Position numbers and translations under genes: made by a program
Shown: piece after piece, positions 47,255-56,570 of the stretch
How positions within the stretch are numbered: the stretch's first letter is position 1
Layout of the letters: each line of letters begins with the position of its first letter
Assembly (NCBI GenBank): GCA_020426325.1
Contig: JAGQQG010000013.1
Location: forward strand, 19,134-83,133
Direction of reading: 5' to 3'
Source: Planctomycetaceae bacterium
GTDB lineage: Bacteria; Planctomycetota; Planctomycetia; Planctomycetales; Planctomycetaceae
DNA: 64,000 bases
The notes under the pieces: model-generated
What the model saw: only the letters and a program-made list of their open reading frames with translations
Databases searched by the model: none
What the model was told of the DNA's origin: nothing

Positions 47255-47410
47255 CAGATTCTTGGTCGTGAGATTGTGTGGATTACCGTCCGTTGATGAC
47301 CCGTTGTAACGACGTCAGCATGGGATTTCCACGATCGGCCCAGGATCGGATCACATCAGGGACCTGGATCGCCAGTTCGCCGGTCGACGCAATGGATTCA
47401 TGGCTTTAAC

Positions 47411-49297
47411 ATGAAACGACCAACCGCACCGCGTCTTGAACTGAGCATTCTGATGATTCTTCGAGTATTTCCCGGTCTGTTGCTGATGATTGCCGTCTCG
47501 CACCTTCACGCAGCGGAGCGACCAAACTTTGTCTGGCTGGTCTCGGAGGATAACTCTAAGCACTACCTCAAACTATTCGACGAACACGGGGCCGAGACAC
47601 CTCGCATTGCTGAGATGGCAGCAAATGGTCTGTTGCTCGAGCACGCGTTCTCGAATGCGCCAGTCTGCTCCGTCGCGAGGACGACTCTAATCACAGGTTG
47701 TTATGCCCCCCGCATCGGCACGCAGTTTCACCGCAAGATGGTCGAGGTACCGCTTCCCGACGGACTGCGGATGTTCCCTGCCTACCTCCGCGATGCCGGA
47801 TACTACACGACCAACCAGCAGAAAAAAGATTACAACGCCATCGAAGGAGACGGAGTATGGGACGAGTCGTCAAAGGATGCCACTTGGCGGAACCGCAGGG
47901 ACGGGCAACCCTTCTTCCATTACCAGAGTTTCCCGGTCACGCATGAAAGCTCGCTGCACTTCTCCGCTGAGGAGATGGCGAATGAGTCAACGGAGACCGA
48001 CCCACAGAAGATCACTCTCGCTCCGTATCATCCCGACACGCCGACCTTCCGCTACACGTATGGGCGCTATCACGACTGCATCCGCGAGATGGACGGGCAG
48101 ATCGGTGAGGTGCTCGATCAATTGAAAGCCGACGGAGTCCTCGAAGATACCTTCGTGTTTTACTTCGGCGACCACGGCGGCGTGCTGCCACGCAGCAAAG
48201 GGTATCTTTATGAGAGTGGGCTGCATGTCCCGCTCGTCGTGAGAGTTCCCGAGAAGTGGAAGCATCTTGCTCCGGCTCCTCGGAGCACACGCATTGACGG
48301 TTTCGTGAGTTTCATCGATTTTGGACCGACCCTTCTGCATCTCGCAGGACTGCCAGTCCCCGAACAAGTTGACGGACGTCCTTTCCTCGGGGAAGGAGTG
48401 ACACTCGCCGACGTTAACTCGCGTGACGAAGCGTTTGGATACGCTGACCGGATGGACGAGAAGTACGACCTCGTCCGCTCACTCCGCAAAGGCCGGTTCA
48501 AGTACATCCGCAGCTATCAGCCGTTCAACTTCGACGGCCTGCAGAACAACTATCGCTATCGGATGCTCGCGTATGCTGAGTGGAGACGCCTCTTTCAGGA
48601 AGGCAAATTGAACGCTATTCAAAGTCAGTTCTACAAACGCCGTTCTCCCGAGGCTCTCTACGCTCTCGATGCTGATCCACACGAAATTCGGAATCTTGCG
48701 GACGATCCGAAATACGCCGACACGCTCGCGGACCTGAGGCAACGCCTCTCAGGCAAGATTAAAAGTTTACCGGATCTCAGCCTGTACCCAGAGAGTTACC
48801 TTGTCGAACTCGCAATTGACGCCCCCGCTTCGTTCGGCCAGTCTCACAAGACGGAAATCGCACGGCTGGTCGACATTGCAGACCTCTGCCTGCAGCCGTT
48901 TGATGACGCACATGATGCGATCGAGTCAGCTCTGTATTCTGATAACCCCTGGGCAAGATATTGGGGACTTATTACGTGCAGCGCTCATGGCGGTGACGCG
49001 ATGTCCTTCGTCCCAGTCGTGCAGCAAATGGCTTCGGCAGACCCCGAACGTCTCGTTCGGGTTCGGGCAGCCGAGTATCTGGCCCTGCAAGGTGTTGACG
49101 ATCCTCAGTCGACAATCATGGAAGCCCTGCAATCCACTCGCTCTGCCTCGGAAGCCAACCTGATTCTCAACACAGTCGTTCTGCTCCGCGACCGTCAGCC
49201 AAGATGTGAGTTTGACATTTCCGAGAACACGTTCCACTCGTCGATTCGCAACGCTGAGTACGTGCAACGACGATTGAGCTACCTCACGCTTGACTGA
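47411..49297 (+). CDS. Secreted sulfatase with atypical CSVAR motif
   Basis: The 628-residue protein has a signal peptide (VFPGLLLMIAVSHLHA). The sulfatase core begins RPNFVWLVSEDNSKHY (metal ligands). The formylglycine site reads VCSVARTTLITG, so the Cys-x-Pro/Ala-x-Arg consensus is replaced by Cys-Ser-Val-Ala-Arg. A second metal/active-site set is FYFGDHGGVLPRSKG. Residues about 500-628 form a helical extension that may be HEAT-like. The substrate is unknown; planctomycete sulfatases commonly act on sulfated algal polysaccharides. No maturation enzyme is adjacent. Confidence 0.92.
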   Translation: MKRPTAPRLELSILMILRVFPGLLLMIAVSHLHAAERPNFVWLVSEDNSKHYLKLFDEHGAETPRIAEMAANGLLLEHAFSNAPVCSVARTTLITGCYAPRIGTQFHRKMVEVPLPDGLRMFPAYLRDAGYYTTNQQKKDYNAIEGDGVWDESSKDATWRNRRDGQPFFHYQSFPVTHESSLHFSAEEMANESTETDPQKITLAPYHPDTPTFRYTYGRYHDCIREMDGQIGEVLDQLKADGVLEDTFVFYFGDHGGVLPRSKGYLYESGLHVPLVVRVPEKWKHLAPAPRSTRIDGFVSFIDFGPTLLHLAGLPVPEQVDGRPFLGEGVTLADVNSRDEAFGYADRMDEKYDLVRSLRKGRFKYIRSYQPFNFDGLQNNYRYRMLAYAEWRRLFQEGKLNAIQSQFYKRRSPEALYALDADPHEIRNLADDPKYADTLADLRQRLSGKIKSLPDLSLYPESYLVELAIDAPASFGQSHKTEIARLVDIADLCLQPFDDAHDAIESALYSDNPWARYWGLITCSAHGGDAMSFVPVVQQMASADPERLVRVRAAEYLALQGVDDPQSTIMEALQSTRSASEANLILNTVVLLRDRQPRCEFDISENTFHSSIRNAEYVQRRLSYLTLD

Positions 49298-49495
49298 ACT
49301 CTGCGATCACCAACTGTGATGTCTCCGGGAGTTCGGGATCTCTGCGAGACGCAAGAACCTTCTCAACGGCGGTGGGCGATCATCCTCTCGCAATGATACC
49401 AGAAGTGTTCGATCGCCAGCGATAATGCTAGAATTCATGCGTGAACTGAATAACAACAGGTTGCGATTTGATGCGGTGAGACGACGGAGATCAAC

Positions 49496-50731
49496 ATGAA
49501 GGCAATCCTCTCAATGAGTGCTGTGTACGCGGCGTGTCTGCTGTTTGTGCAAGATGCCGACGCTCAGCGTGGACCCGGTTTTCGCGGCGGTCGTGGTCCG
49601 CGTGGCGATGCGAATTTCGTCGCTGATCGCGACACGTTCCACTTCCTGTTGGAAAACCACAAACAGATCAAACGGCAAGTCACTTTGCTGGCAAACGGCG
49701 TCGAGACTCTGACAACATCCGAAGACAAACAGATCGTCGAGCGTCTCCAGGAGCACGTGAAGGCGATGTACGAAAGAGTCGAGAAGGGGAACCCCATTCG
49801 TCGCCGTGATCCGCTGTTCGATGAATTGTTCCGACACGCTGAAAAGCTCGACATGAAACTCGAACTGGTTCCTGACGGAGTGCGCGTGGTTGAGACATCC
49901 GACGACCCGTTCGTCGTGAAGTTGATTCAGGCACACGCGGCGGTCGTCTCAAAGTTCGTCGAACATGGTTTCGCGGAAGCGCAGAAGAATCATGCGATAC
50001 CACCTGCTGACTCACCATCGGCAAGTTCGGCTTCCAAGCTCACTGAAGAGCAACAGAGAAAACTCTTGTCGTTTTCCGCCGCCTTCGACCGCGTCTACAT
50101 CCCGGCTTTGGCTTTGACCAATCAACAGATGCAAGTCCCCAGTGAGGCCGCAATCGCCCGACTTCGAGCATGGACCGACACCAAGTCGTCAGACGTCAGG
50201 GAGTTGTTGGGGCCTGTTTCAAGTGACTCAGAACCTTGGACAACAATTCAAAATGCCATTGAGCAGGCAGACGCTCTGGTGCAAGCGGGACAACTCAGCG
50301 AAGCTCATGAAGCACTCGAACCAATCCGGTCCTTGCTGACGGAAGAACGTAAGCGAGTCAGCCTCACCTACCCAATCGACAGACTCAATGAATTTCACGA
50401 CGTTATGGAATCCATCGTCAAGCCGGCTATGAAAGCCAATCTGGAGAGCATAGACGAGCAATTCCTCGCACAACTCAGTGAGAAAGCCGTCGAAGCATCC
50501 ACATTGTGGTCACGCGTCGAGCAAACCAGCTTCACATCCCCCGACTTTCAATTGACCGATGAGGAACATCAAAAGCTGGAGCAAATGATCGCTGCCGAAC
50601 GCAAAGCACTCACACAAATCCAGCACGCCCTCCGCGATGGCGATTACGCAACCATCCTCCAAGCCGCAATCGCAATCAAGCCCCCATTCGCCAAGACCTA
50701 CATGCTTTTCGGAGACTTTCAGGACGAATAG
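49496..50731 (+). CDS. Secreted helical protein of unknown function
   Basis: The 411-residue protein has a signal peptide ending at about VQDADA (residue 23), then a Gly/Arg-rich segment. Residues 38-165 form a conserved-looking helical domain (FHFLLENHKQIKRQVTLLANG, then IRRRDPLFDELFRHAEKLDM) that I recognise as recurrent in planctomycete exported proteins, although no function is known. A His-rich patch (FHFLLENH, FRHAEK, QAHAAV, EHGF) could bind metal or haem, which is speculation. The rest is mostly alpha-helical with no catalytic motif. It is single, and ATG 49496 is preceded by GGAG. Confidence 0.75.
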   Translation: MKAILSMSAVYAACLLFVQDADAQRGPGFRGGRGPRGDANFVADRDTFHFLLENHKQIKRQVTLLANGVETLTTSEDKQIVERLQEHVKAMYERVEKGNPIRRRDPLFDELFRHAEKLDMKLELVPDGVRVVETSDDPFVVKLIQAHAAVVSKFVEHGFAEAQKNHAIPPADSPSASSASKLTEEQQRKLLSFSAAFDRVYIPALALTNQQMQVPSEAAIARLRAWTDTKSSDVRELLGPVSSDSEPWTTIQNAIEQADALVQAGQLSEAHEALEPIRSLLTEERKRVSLTYPIDRLNEFHDVMESIVKPAMKANLESIDEQFLAQLSEKAVEASTLWSRVEQTSFTSPDFQLTDEEHQKLEQMIAAERKALTQIQHALRDGDYATILQAAIAIKPPFAKTYMLFGDFQDE

Positions 50732-51053
50732 TCCGTCGAACGCTAATTGTCGAGTAGGCTTTTGAGATATTTAACTTTGATCTTGGCGTGGGGGTGAGGC
50801 AACTCCCCAAGGGAATTTCAACACGATCTCTAAATAGCTGCATCTCAACGGGCTGCTAAGCCCGGATATTTCATCCGGTGGTTGTTATTGGGAGTTTTGC
50901 GATGGCCTCTCCTTGACTTCGCCCCACAAAGTATAGGCTGGCTGGCCGTCGAACACTCCATCCGTTAGGCGGTCAAACGATGCCGGAAGAGCGAACACTA
51001 GGATTTACTTTGGGCAGTTGTTTAGGAAGCATCGCTCAGCCCTCGGGCATCAA
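50732..51053. other. Intergenic region with a REP-like palindrome
   Basis: No gene is seen. It contains two overlapping hairpins (50849-50864 and 50862-50878), listed separately. The rest shows no recognisable signal. Confidence 0.5.
50849..50878. repeat. REP-like double hairpin
   Basis: CGGGCT-GCTA-AGCCCG (50849-50864) overlaps CCGGAT-ATTTC-ATCCGG (50862-50878). The two stems share three bases and are mutually exclusive. Compact overlapping palindromes like this are often dispersed in genomes, but only one copy is visible here. Confidence 0.55.
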
Positions 51054-52460
51054 TCACGCGATCAGTTCCTCTAACACGTGGGCGTGGTAGACGTCGGTGA
51101 GGCGTTCGTCGCGGCCGTTGTGGTGCCAGGTGAGGGTTTCGTGGTCGAGGCCGAGCAGGTGCAGGATGGTGGCATGGAGGTCGGCTGTCTGGGTCCGGTT
51201 CTCGACGGCCCGGTAGCCGAAGTCGTCCGTCGCTCCGTAGTGCTGTCCCCCTTGGATACCGCCTCCCGCGAGCCAGACGCTGAAGCCGTAGGGGTGATGA
51301 TCCCGTCCGTCAGCTGCCTTGCCGTCGCGCTGTTCGGCTGCGGGTGTTCTGCCGAATTCGCCTCCCCAGAGGACGAGTGTGGAATCGAGCAGCCCTCGCC
51401 GTTTGAGATCGGTCAGCAGTGCCCCGACCGGCTTGTCGGTCCTCAGACAGCAGGACTTCGTGCCTTCATTGTTGTTGGTGTGTGTGTCCCAGGGTTGGCC
51501 CGCCATGAACAGTGAGACGAACCGCACGCCTCGCTCGATCAGTCGCCGTGCCATCAGGCAACGCGTGCCGTACGACTTGGTTGTCTCATCATCGAGACCA
51601 TACATCTGTTGTGTCTCGGCGGTCTCCTGTGACAGGTCGAGCGCGTCCGTGGCCGCCAGCTGCATGCGACCTGCCAACTCAAACGAGGCAATCCGGGCTT
51701 CCAGTTCCAACTCGCCCGGACGTGCTGCGAGGTGTCGCTCGTTGAGTTGCTGAAGCAGCCGTGCCCGTGACTCATCGATGCTTCTGGGGCTCGGTTGTTT
51801 GGGCTGCAGGTAAAGCACGGGACTCCCCTGCTCGCGGAAGACGGTCCCCTGATACTGCGGAGGCAGCCAGCCACTCGACCAGTTGCGGACGCCATCCACG
51901 GATTGTCCACCCGGATCGGGCAAGGCCACGAAGGCGGGCAGACTGTTCGTTTCCGCCCCGAGACCGTATGCGGTCCAAGCCCCCAGCGTGGGACGACCTG
52001 CGATCGTCATCCCGGTCTGAGCCATCCAAATTGCCTGCTCGTGGTTGCGGTGTTCGGTGAACATCGAGCGTACCACTGCGATGTCGTCCGCGTGCTGGGA
52101 GACGAACGGCTGAATCTCGGAGAACTCCAGGCCGCTCTCTCCGCACGGGCGGAAGCCGAAGGGGGTGCCCATCAGATGTTTGGTCCGGTTCTCGTCGTCA
52201 GCGACTTCATCCGGAGGGGCCGTGCCGTTGAATTTGGTCAGCAGGGGCTTCGGATCGAGCAGGTCCACGTGACTCGGTCCTCCGTGCATGAAGAGCTGAA
52301 TCACCGCTTTGGCCCGCGGCTTGAAGTCCGCCCCCGCGGGAGCAGCGATTCCTGCAGCATCAACCGATGGGTTAAGCAAAGAGTTCAATGCGAGTCCCCC
52401 AAAGCCGGCACCAAACCGGTTCAGGGCTTCCCGTCGTGACATCAGGTTGAATGGAAGCAT
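51054..52460 (-). CDS. DUF1501 family secreted protein
   Basis: The 468-residue protein begins with a twin-arginine type signal (SRREALNRFGAGFGGLAL). It continues with the DUF1501 pattern: VIQLFMHGGPSHVDLLDPKP, MTIAGRPTLGAWTAYGLG, CLMARRLIERGVRFVSLFM and LVLWGGEFGRTPAAEQRDGKAADGRDHHPYGFS. This is an alkaline-phosphatase/sulfatase-like fold with probable metal ligands, but no reaction is established. It starts 3 bp after the planctomycete-cytochrome gene, as is usual for this pair in planctomycetes. Together they may act on extracellular polymers. Confidence 0.93.
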   Translation of the reverse strand: MLPFNLMSRREALNRFGAGFGGLALNSLLNPSVDAAGIAAPAGADFKPRAKAVIQLFMHGGPSHVDLLDPKPLLTKFNGTAPPDEVADDENRTKHLMGTPFGFRPCGESGLEFSEIQPFVSQHADDIAVVRSMFTEHRNHEQAIWMAQTGMTIAGRPTLGAWTAYGLGAETNSLPAFVALPDPGGQSVDGVRNWSSGWLPPQYQGTVFREQGSPVLYLQPKQPSPRSIDESRARLLQQLNERHLAARPGELELEARIASFELAGRMQLAATDALDLSQETAETQQMYGLDDETTKSYGTRCLMARRLIERGVRFVSLFMAGQPWDTHTNNNEGTKSCCLRTDKPVGALLTDLKRRGLLDSTLVLWGGEFGRTPAAEQRDGKAADGRDHHPYGFSVWLAGGGIQGGQHYGATDDFGYRAVENRTQTADLHATILHLLGLDHETLTWHHNGRDERLTDVYHAHVLEELIA

Positions 52461-52463
52461 GGC

Positions 52464-55109
52464 TCAATCCACGTAAACGAATTCGTTGGAGCTCAGCAGC
52501 ATGTGACACAAATCCTCCATCGCATGACGGTGTGCTTCCGCCATGACGTCAGCTTGTGTCCGCATTGCTACGTCCTGCTGACTCAAATAGAGGGTTGTCT
52601 GATCTTCAACGAACCGGGCTAGAAGTTCACGCTCATCAATATCAGCCGGACGCGAGAAAGCCAGCATGACGGCCTGTTCGATTGGATCATCAGGTCGCCT
52701 GGCCAGTACGTGCGCAGCAAACGCGGTCGCGGCTCTGGTCATCACGTCGCTGTTGAGGAGTGTGAGGGCCTGCGTTGAGACGGTGGACGTGCTTCGTTCC
52801 GTGCAGTTGATGGAGATGGCCGGCTGGTCGAACACCTGGAGCATCGTTTCCGGATTGAGACGCAGAATTTGGATGTAGATCGAGCGACGGTTGCGGTCCT
52901 GTCCCTCCGGCACAATGACCTCGCCATCCGGCTGCCGGGCGACTGGATGAGGTGAGCCGTACATGCGATCGCTGAGCGTGCCCGAGGTTGCAAGTAACGC
53001 ATCGCGGAGCGGCTCCGCATCGAGGCGTCGCATCGACTGCCGCCAGAGTAAGTGGTTGTCCGGGTCGATCGACTCGCAGGCTGCGCGGTGTTCTGCACTC
53101 ACCCGCGACTGCTGCATCCAGGTGCTCGACGTCAGGATGAGCCGATGCATGTGCTTGATACTCCAGCCCGATCGCATGAACTCGGTGGCGAGCCAGTCGA
53201 GTAACTCGGGATGTGTGGGTGTCGCTCCGGCGATCCCGAAATCGTGAGGCGTCGCCACGATGCCGGTCCCGAAGTGATGCATCCAGATGCGGTTGACCAT
53301 GACTCGCGCGGTCAGCGGATGGTCGGGTTGCGTCAGCCAGCGGGCGAAGGCCAGTCGCCGGCCGCTCGTCTTCGCGTCTGTGTCAGCAGACGCCCGCTCA
53401 TATGAACTCGGGGTGTCGAGCGTCGTGATCGCACCGGGTTCTACGGGCGGACCGGGTGTGAGCGGATCGCCGCGCAGGAGCACGGGAGATGTGACGTCAC
53501 CGGGCAGATCGTAGACAGCACGAATCTCATCGAACAACCATCGCCGTCGCTCTTCCGCAGCGATGCGTCCGTTGAGGTCGTCAATCCCCGACTTGTACTC
53601 GGCAAACTCTGACAACGCAGCATCAAGGTCTTTGTCCTCCGGGCGGAGTGACGCTTCAAACTTCTCAACGAGATACTTCTGGACCTCAGTCCGTGCTTCC
53701 GCCTGCGCATCCAGGGCTGCCTTGACGTCCGCCCGGATCGCTTCCGGGAGAGATGCCAGACGGTCGCTGAACAGCCGTGCGGTGAAATCGGTCTTCAACG
53801 CAGTCTGTTCTGCCTTGAGCTTCTCGACGTTTACATCGACCTCGGCGTTGCGTTGGTCAGCAGCATCCTTCTCTTTCTTCGATGCAATCAGCAGTCGACG
53901 TTCCATCTGCGGCACCCAGTGGTCAGGGCGGAACGCCTTCGAGAACACGGCCAGCATCCGGAAGTAATCGACCTGTGAGATCGGGTCGAACTTGTGACTG
54001 TGGCATCGTGCACACTGGACCGTCAGTCCCATCGTCGACGAGCACACGATCTGCAGCGTGTCGAACATCGTCGGGTAATAGTACTGGGCCGATGCATTCT
54101 TGATGGTGCTGAAGTCCGGTCGGCTGGCATCAGCTGCGGTCCGGAGAAACCCGGTCGCGGTGATCCCCTCAATCACGTCTTCAGGCAAACGGTCCATGGT
54201 CTCGTACGCAGTCCAGTATTCAGTGAGTTCGTCCCCGGCAATCTGTTCCTGCAGGAAGCGGTCGTACGGCTTGTCGTTGTTGAACGCACGGATGACGTAA
54301 TCGCGGTACCGCCAGGCGAGAGGCAAGGGGCGGTCCTCGCTGAGAATGCCCGCTGAGTCAGCGTAACCGGCGACATCGAGCCAATGCCGCCCCCATCGCT
54401 CGCCGTACTGCGGACTGGCGAGCAGTCGATCGATCATCCGCTCATAGGCCTGCGGATGCTCATCATTGACGAAACTTTCAACTTCTTCCGGAGAGGGCGA
54501 GAGCCCAATCAGGTCAAACGAAGCGCGACGGAGGAGCGTCAGTCGCTCAGCCTGCGGAGACATCGTCAGTCCGTCGGCTTCGAGTTGCTCAAGGATGAAG
54601 GCATCGATGGGGTTCCACACGCGATCACGGTCGTTGACCACGGGAACATCGGGACGGACAGGCGGATGGAATGACCAGTGTTCGACCTCACTCAGGTCTT
54701 CCGACTGATCAACCGATGACGCAAAGTCGACGCCTTTTGCTCCCGCGTTGATCCAGGAACGAATCACCCCTTTCTCTTCAGCTGTCAGCTTTTGACCGAC
54801 GGGGGGCATCTTCTCGGAGCTGACCATCTCATAAAGCAGACTGAACTCGGCAGCACCGATCCGAATGGCCGGTCCGGTGACGCCGCCGCTGAGGAGTGAC
54901 GAGGAGTTCGTCAGATTCAACCCGGCCTTCGGCTCAACGCCCGCATGACAGCGGATGCACTTGGCCCGCACGATGGGCAGGATGTCCTCCTGAAAAGTCA
55001 GCTCGCGCTCCGTCTCCTCTGCCCATCCGCAGGTCGTCAGTAATGACATGCACAGCAGCCACAGCAACACGACTTTCACTCTGGATCGGAGACAGGAGGT
55101 TGTCATCAA
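52464..55109 (-). CDS. Planctomycete cytochrome C / DUF1549 / DUF1553 protein
   Basis: The 881-residue exported protein has, after its signal peptide, a haem motif CIRCHAG at about residue 51 in the planctomycete cytochrome domain (to about 120). DUF1549 follows at about 165-370 (NPIDAFILEQLEADGL, YGERWGRHWLDVAGYADS). A coiled-coil linker lies at about 415-540. DUF1553 at about 590-860 has FARWLTQPDHPLTARVMVNRIWMHHFG and LLSSNEFVYVD at the end. It is followed by DUF1501 3 bp downstream. The family is typical for planctomycetes and its activity is unknown. Confidence 0.95.
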   Translation of the reverse strand: MMTTSCLRSRVKVVLLWLLCMSLLTTCGWAEETERELTFQEDILPIVRAKCIRCHAGVEPKAGLNLTNSSSLLSGGVTGPAIRIGAAEFSLLYEMVSSEKMPPVGQKLTAEEKGVIRSWINAGAKGVDFASSVDQSEDLSEVEHWSFHPPVRPDVPVVNDRDRVWNPIDAFILEQLEADGLTMSPQAERLTLLRRASFDLIGLSPSPEEVESFVNDEHPQAYERMIDRLLASPQYGERWGRHWLDVAGYADSAGILSEDRPLPLAWRYRDYVIRAFNNDKPYDRFLQEQIAGDELTEYWTAYETMDRLPEDVIEGITATGFLRTAADASRPDFSTIKNASAQYYYPTMFDTLQIVCSSTMGLTVQCARCHSHKFDPISQVDYFRMLAVFSKAFRPDHWVPQMERRLLIASKKEKDAADQRNAEVDVNVEKLKAEQTALKTDFTARLFSDRLASLPEAIRADVKAALDAQAEARTEVQKYLVEKFEASLRPEDKDLDAALSEFAEYKSGIDDLNGRIAAEERRRWLFDEIRAVYDLPGDVTSPVLLRGDPLTPGPPVEPGAITTLDTPSSYERASADTDAKTSGRRLAFARWLTQPDHPLTARVMVNRIWMHHFGTGIVATPHDFGIAGATPTHPELLDWLATEFMRSGWSIKHMHRLILTSSTWMQQSRVSAEHRAACESIDPDNHLLWRQSMRRLDAEPLRDALLATSGTLSDRMYGSPHPVARQPDGEVIVPEGQDRNRRSIYIQILRLNPETMLQVFDQPAISINCTERSTSTVSTQALTLLNSDVMTRAATAFAAHVLARRPDDPIEQAVMLAFSRPADIDERELLARFVEDQTTLYLSQQDVAMRTQADVMAEAHRHAMEDLCHMLLSSNEFVYVD

Positions 55110-55234
55110 GTGGTCCCGGAGTTTTGAATCGTCAGCGGGCTGTCAGAGTGATTCAGTCTAGCAGAATCCTCAGTCAAAGGGGCCTCGCGGTTCGACGAAT
55201 GCGACATGTCCGACCAAAGCGCAGCTTCGTGCCA

Positions 55235-56563
55235 TCATGCTGATGAGGGCTGGGTTTCGGACACCATCGTTTCCTGATGAACTTCGGGAGTCTCGTCACC
55301 AAATGGGTGCGATCGCCACTCCTTGCCGACAATCAGCCTCGCCCCCTTGCGAAACGTCAGGTAGGACCACGCCCAGTTGAGGACGACGAAGAAACGACTG
55401 CGAAATCCGGTCAGGTAATACACATGAACGATCAGCCATGCGAGCCACGCGAGGAAACCGGTCAGCTTCATGCGTTTCGTTTCGGCGATCGCACGACTGC
55501 GGCCGATCGTGGCCATGCTTCCCTTGTCGACATAATGGAACGTCTGTCGTGGCTGGCCAGCAATGTCGCCGAGGATGGTCGCTGCGACAAATCGTCCCTG
55601 CTGGATCGCGACCGGTGCAACGCCGGGGAGCGGTCTCTGGTCGGGACCGGTGCAATGTGCCTGATCTCCGGCCACGAAGACGTTGGGATAATTGGGGAGT
55701 GAAAGGTCCTGCGAGACCACGATCCTCCCCTGTCGGTCCGTCTCCACGCCGATGTCATGTCCAAGCGGAGAGGCCTCAACGCCTGCAGCCCAAAGCACCG
55801 TGGCTGCTCTCACACGCTCGTCACCGACCTCGACTCCATACTCGTCGACTTTGGTGACGCGGCTCGATGTCCAGACCTGAACACCGAGCGATTCGAGATC
55901 ACGCATGGCCCGGTGGGCCAGCTGGTCGGAGAACGTCGGGAGAATGCGAGGGCCGGCTTCAATCAGCAGCACGCGCGCGAGGGTGGCATCAATCGATCGG
56001 AAGTCTTTGGCGAGGGTGTAGCGGCTCATCTCGCCGATCGCTCCCGCGAGTTCGACGCCCGTCGGTCCACCGCCAATCACGACGAATGTCAGCAGTCGCT
56101 TCTGCTCGGTGGGGTTGGGATTTCGCTCAGCCTGCTCGAAGGCCGTCAGCACGCGACGACGGATCTCGGTCGCCTGCTCGATCGTCTTCAGTCCGGGAGC
56201 ATGCTCTTCCCATTCAGCATGGCCGAAGTAACTGTGTCCTGCTCCACATGCGAGCAACAGATAATCGTATGGCACATCGCCAAAGTCGGTCTGCACGAGA
56301 GACTGATTCAGCTCGACCCCGGTGACGGCCCCCTGCAACACACGCACATTGCGGCAGTGCGAGAGTATGCTGCGGATCGGAGCTGCGATGTCCGCAGGGC
56401 TCAGTCCCGCCATAGCTACCTGATAGAGCAATGGCTGAAAAAGATGGTGGTTCCGACGGTCGATCAGCGTGACAGAAACGTCATGCGACCGGCTCAGCTT
56501 CTTCGCTGCATTGAGGCCGGCAAAACCTCCACCGACGATCACGACTCGTTTGGTCTCCGCCAT
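55235..56563 (-). CDS. ndh: Type II NADH dehydrogenase (NDH-2)
   Basis: The 442-residue flavoprotein starts at 56563 (MAETKRVVIVGGGFAGLNAAKKL), with AAGGAG nine bases upstream, inside the end of the preceding sulfatase gene's operon. It has the FAD-binding loop GGGFAGL, the NAD loop VVIGGGPTGVELAGAI, VFVAGDQAHC near the second FAD segment, and a hydrophobic C-terminal part that anchors it to the membrane. It transfers electrons from NADH to quinone without pumping protons. The start lies 8 bp after the sulfatase stop. A longer frame overlapping the sulfatase is rejected. Confidence 0.92.
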   Translation of the reverse strand: MAETKRVVIVGGGFAGLNAAKKLSRSHDVSVTLIDRRNHHLFQPLLYQVAMAGLSPADIAAPIRSILSHCRNVRVLQGAVTGVELNQSLVQTDFGDVPYDYLLLACGAGHSYFGHAEWEEHAPGLKTIEQATEIRRRVLTAFEQAERNPNPTEQKRLLTFVVIGGGPTGVELAGAIGEMSRYTLAKDFRSIDATLARVLLIEAGPRILPTFSDQLAHRAMRDLESLGVQVWTSSRVTKVDEYGVEVGDERVRAATVLWAAGVEASPLGHDIGVETDRQGRIVVSQDLSLPNYPNVFVAGDQAHCTGPDQRPLPGVAPVAIQQGRFVAATILGDIAGQPRQTFHYVDKGSMATIGRSRAIAETKRMKLTGFLAWLAWLIVHVYYLTGFRSRFFVVLNWAWSYLTFRKGARLIVGKEWRSHPFGDETPEVHQETMVSETQPSSA

Positions 56564-56570
56564 GAAATCG

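Noticed and set aside
50741..50990. Integron attC-like site (GTTAGGC word near 50967)
   Set aside because: The matching left core and the paired inner arms are missing, so it is probably chance.
55110..55234. Possible terminator between NDH-2 and the DUF1553-type gene
   Set aside because: No stem followed by a T-run could be found in the 125 bases.
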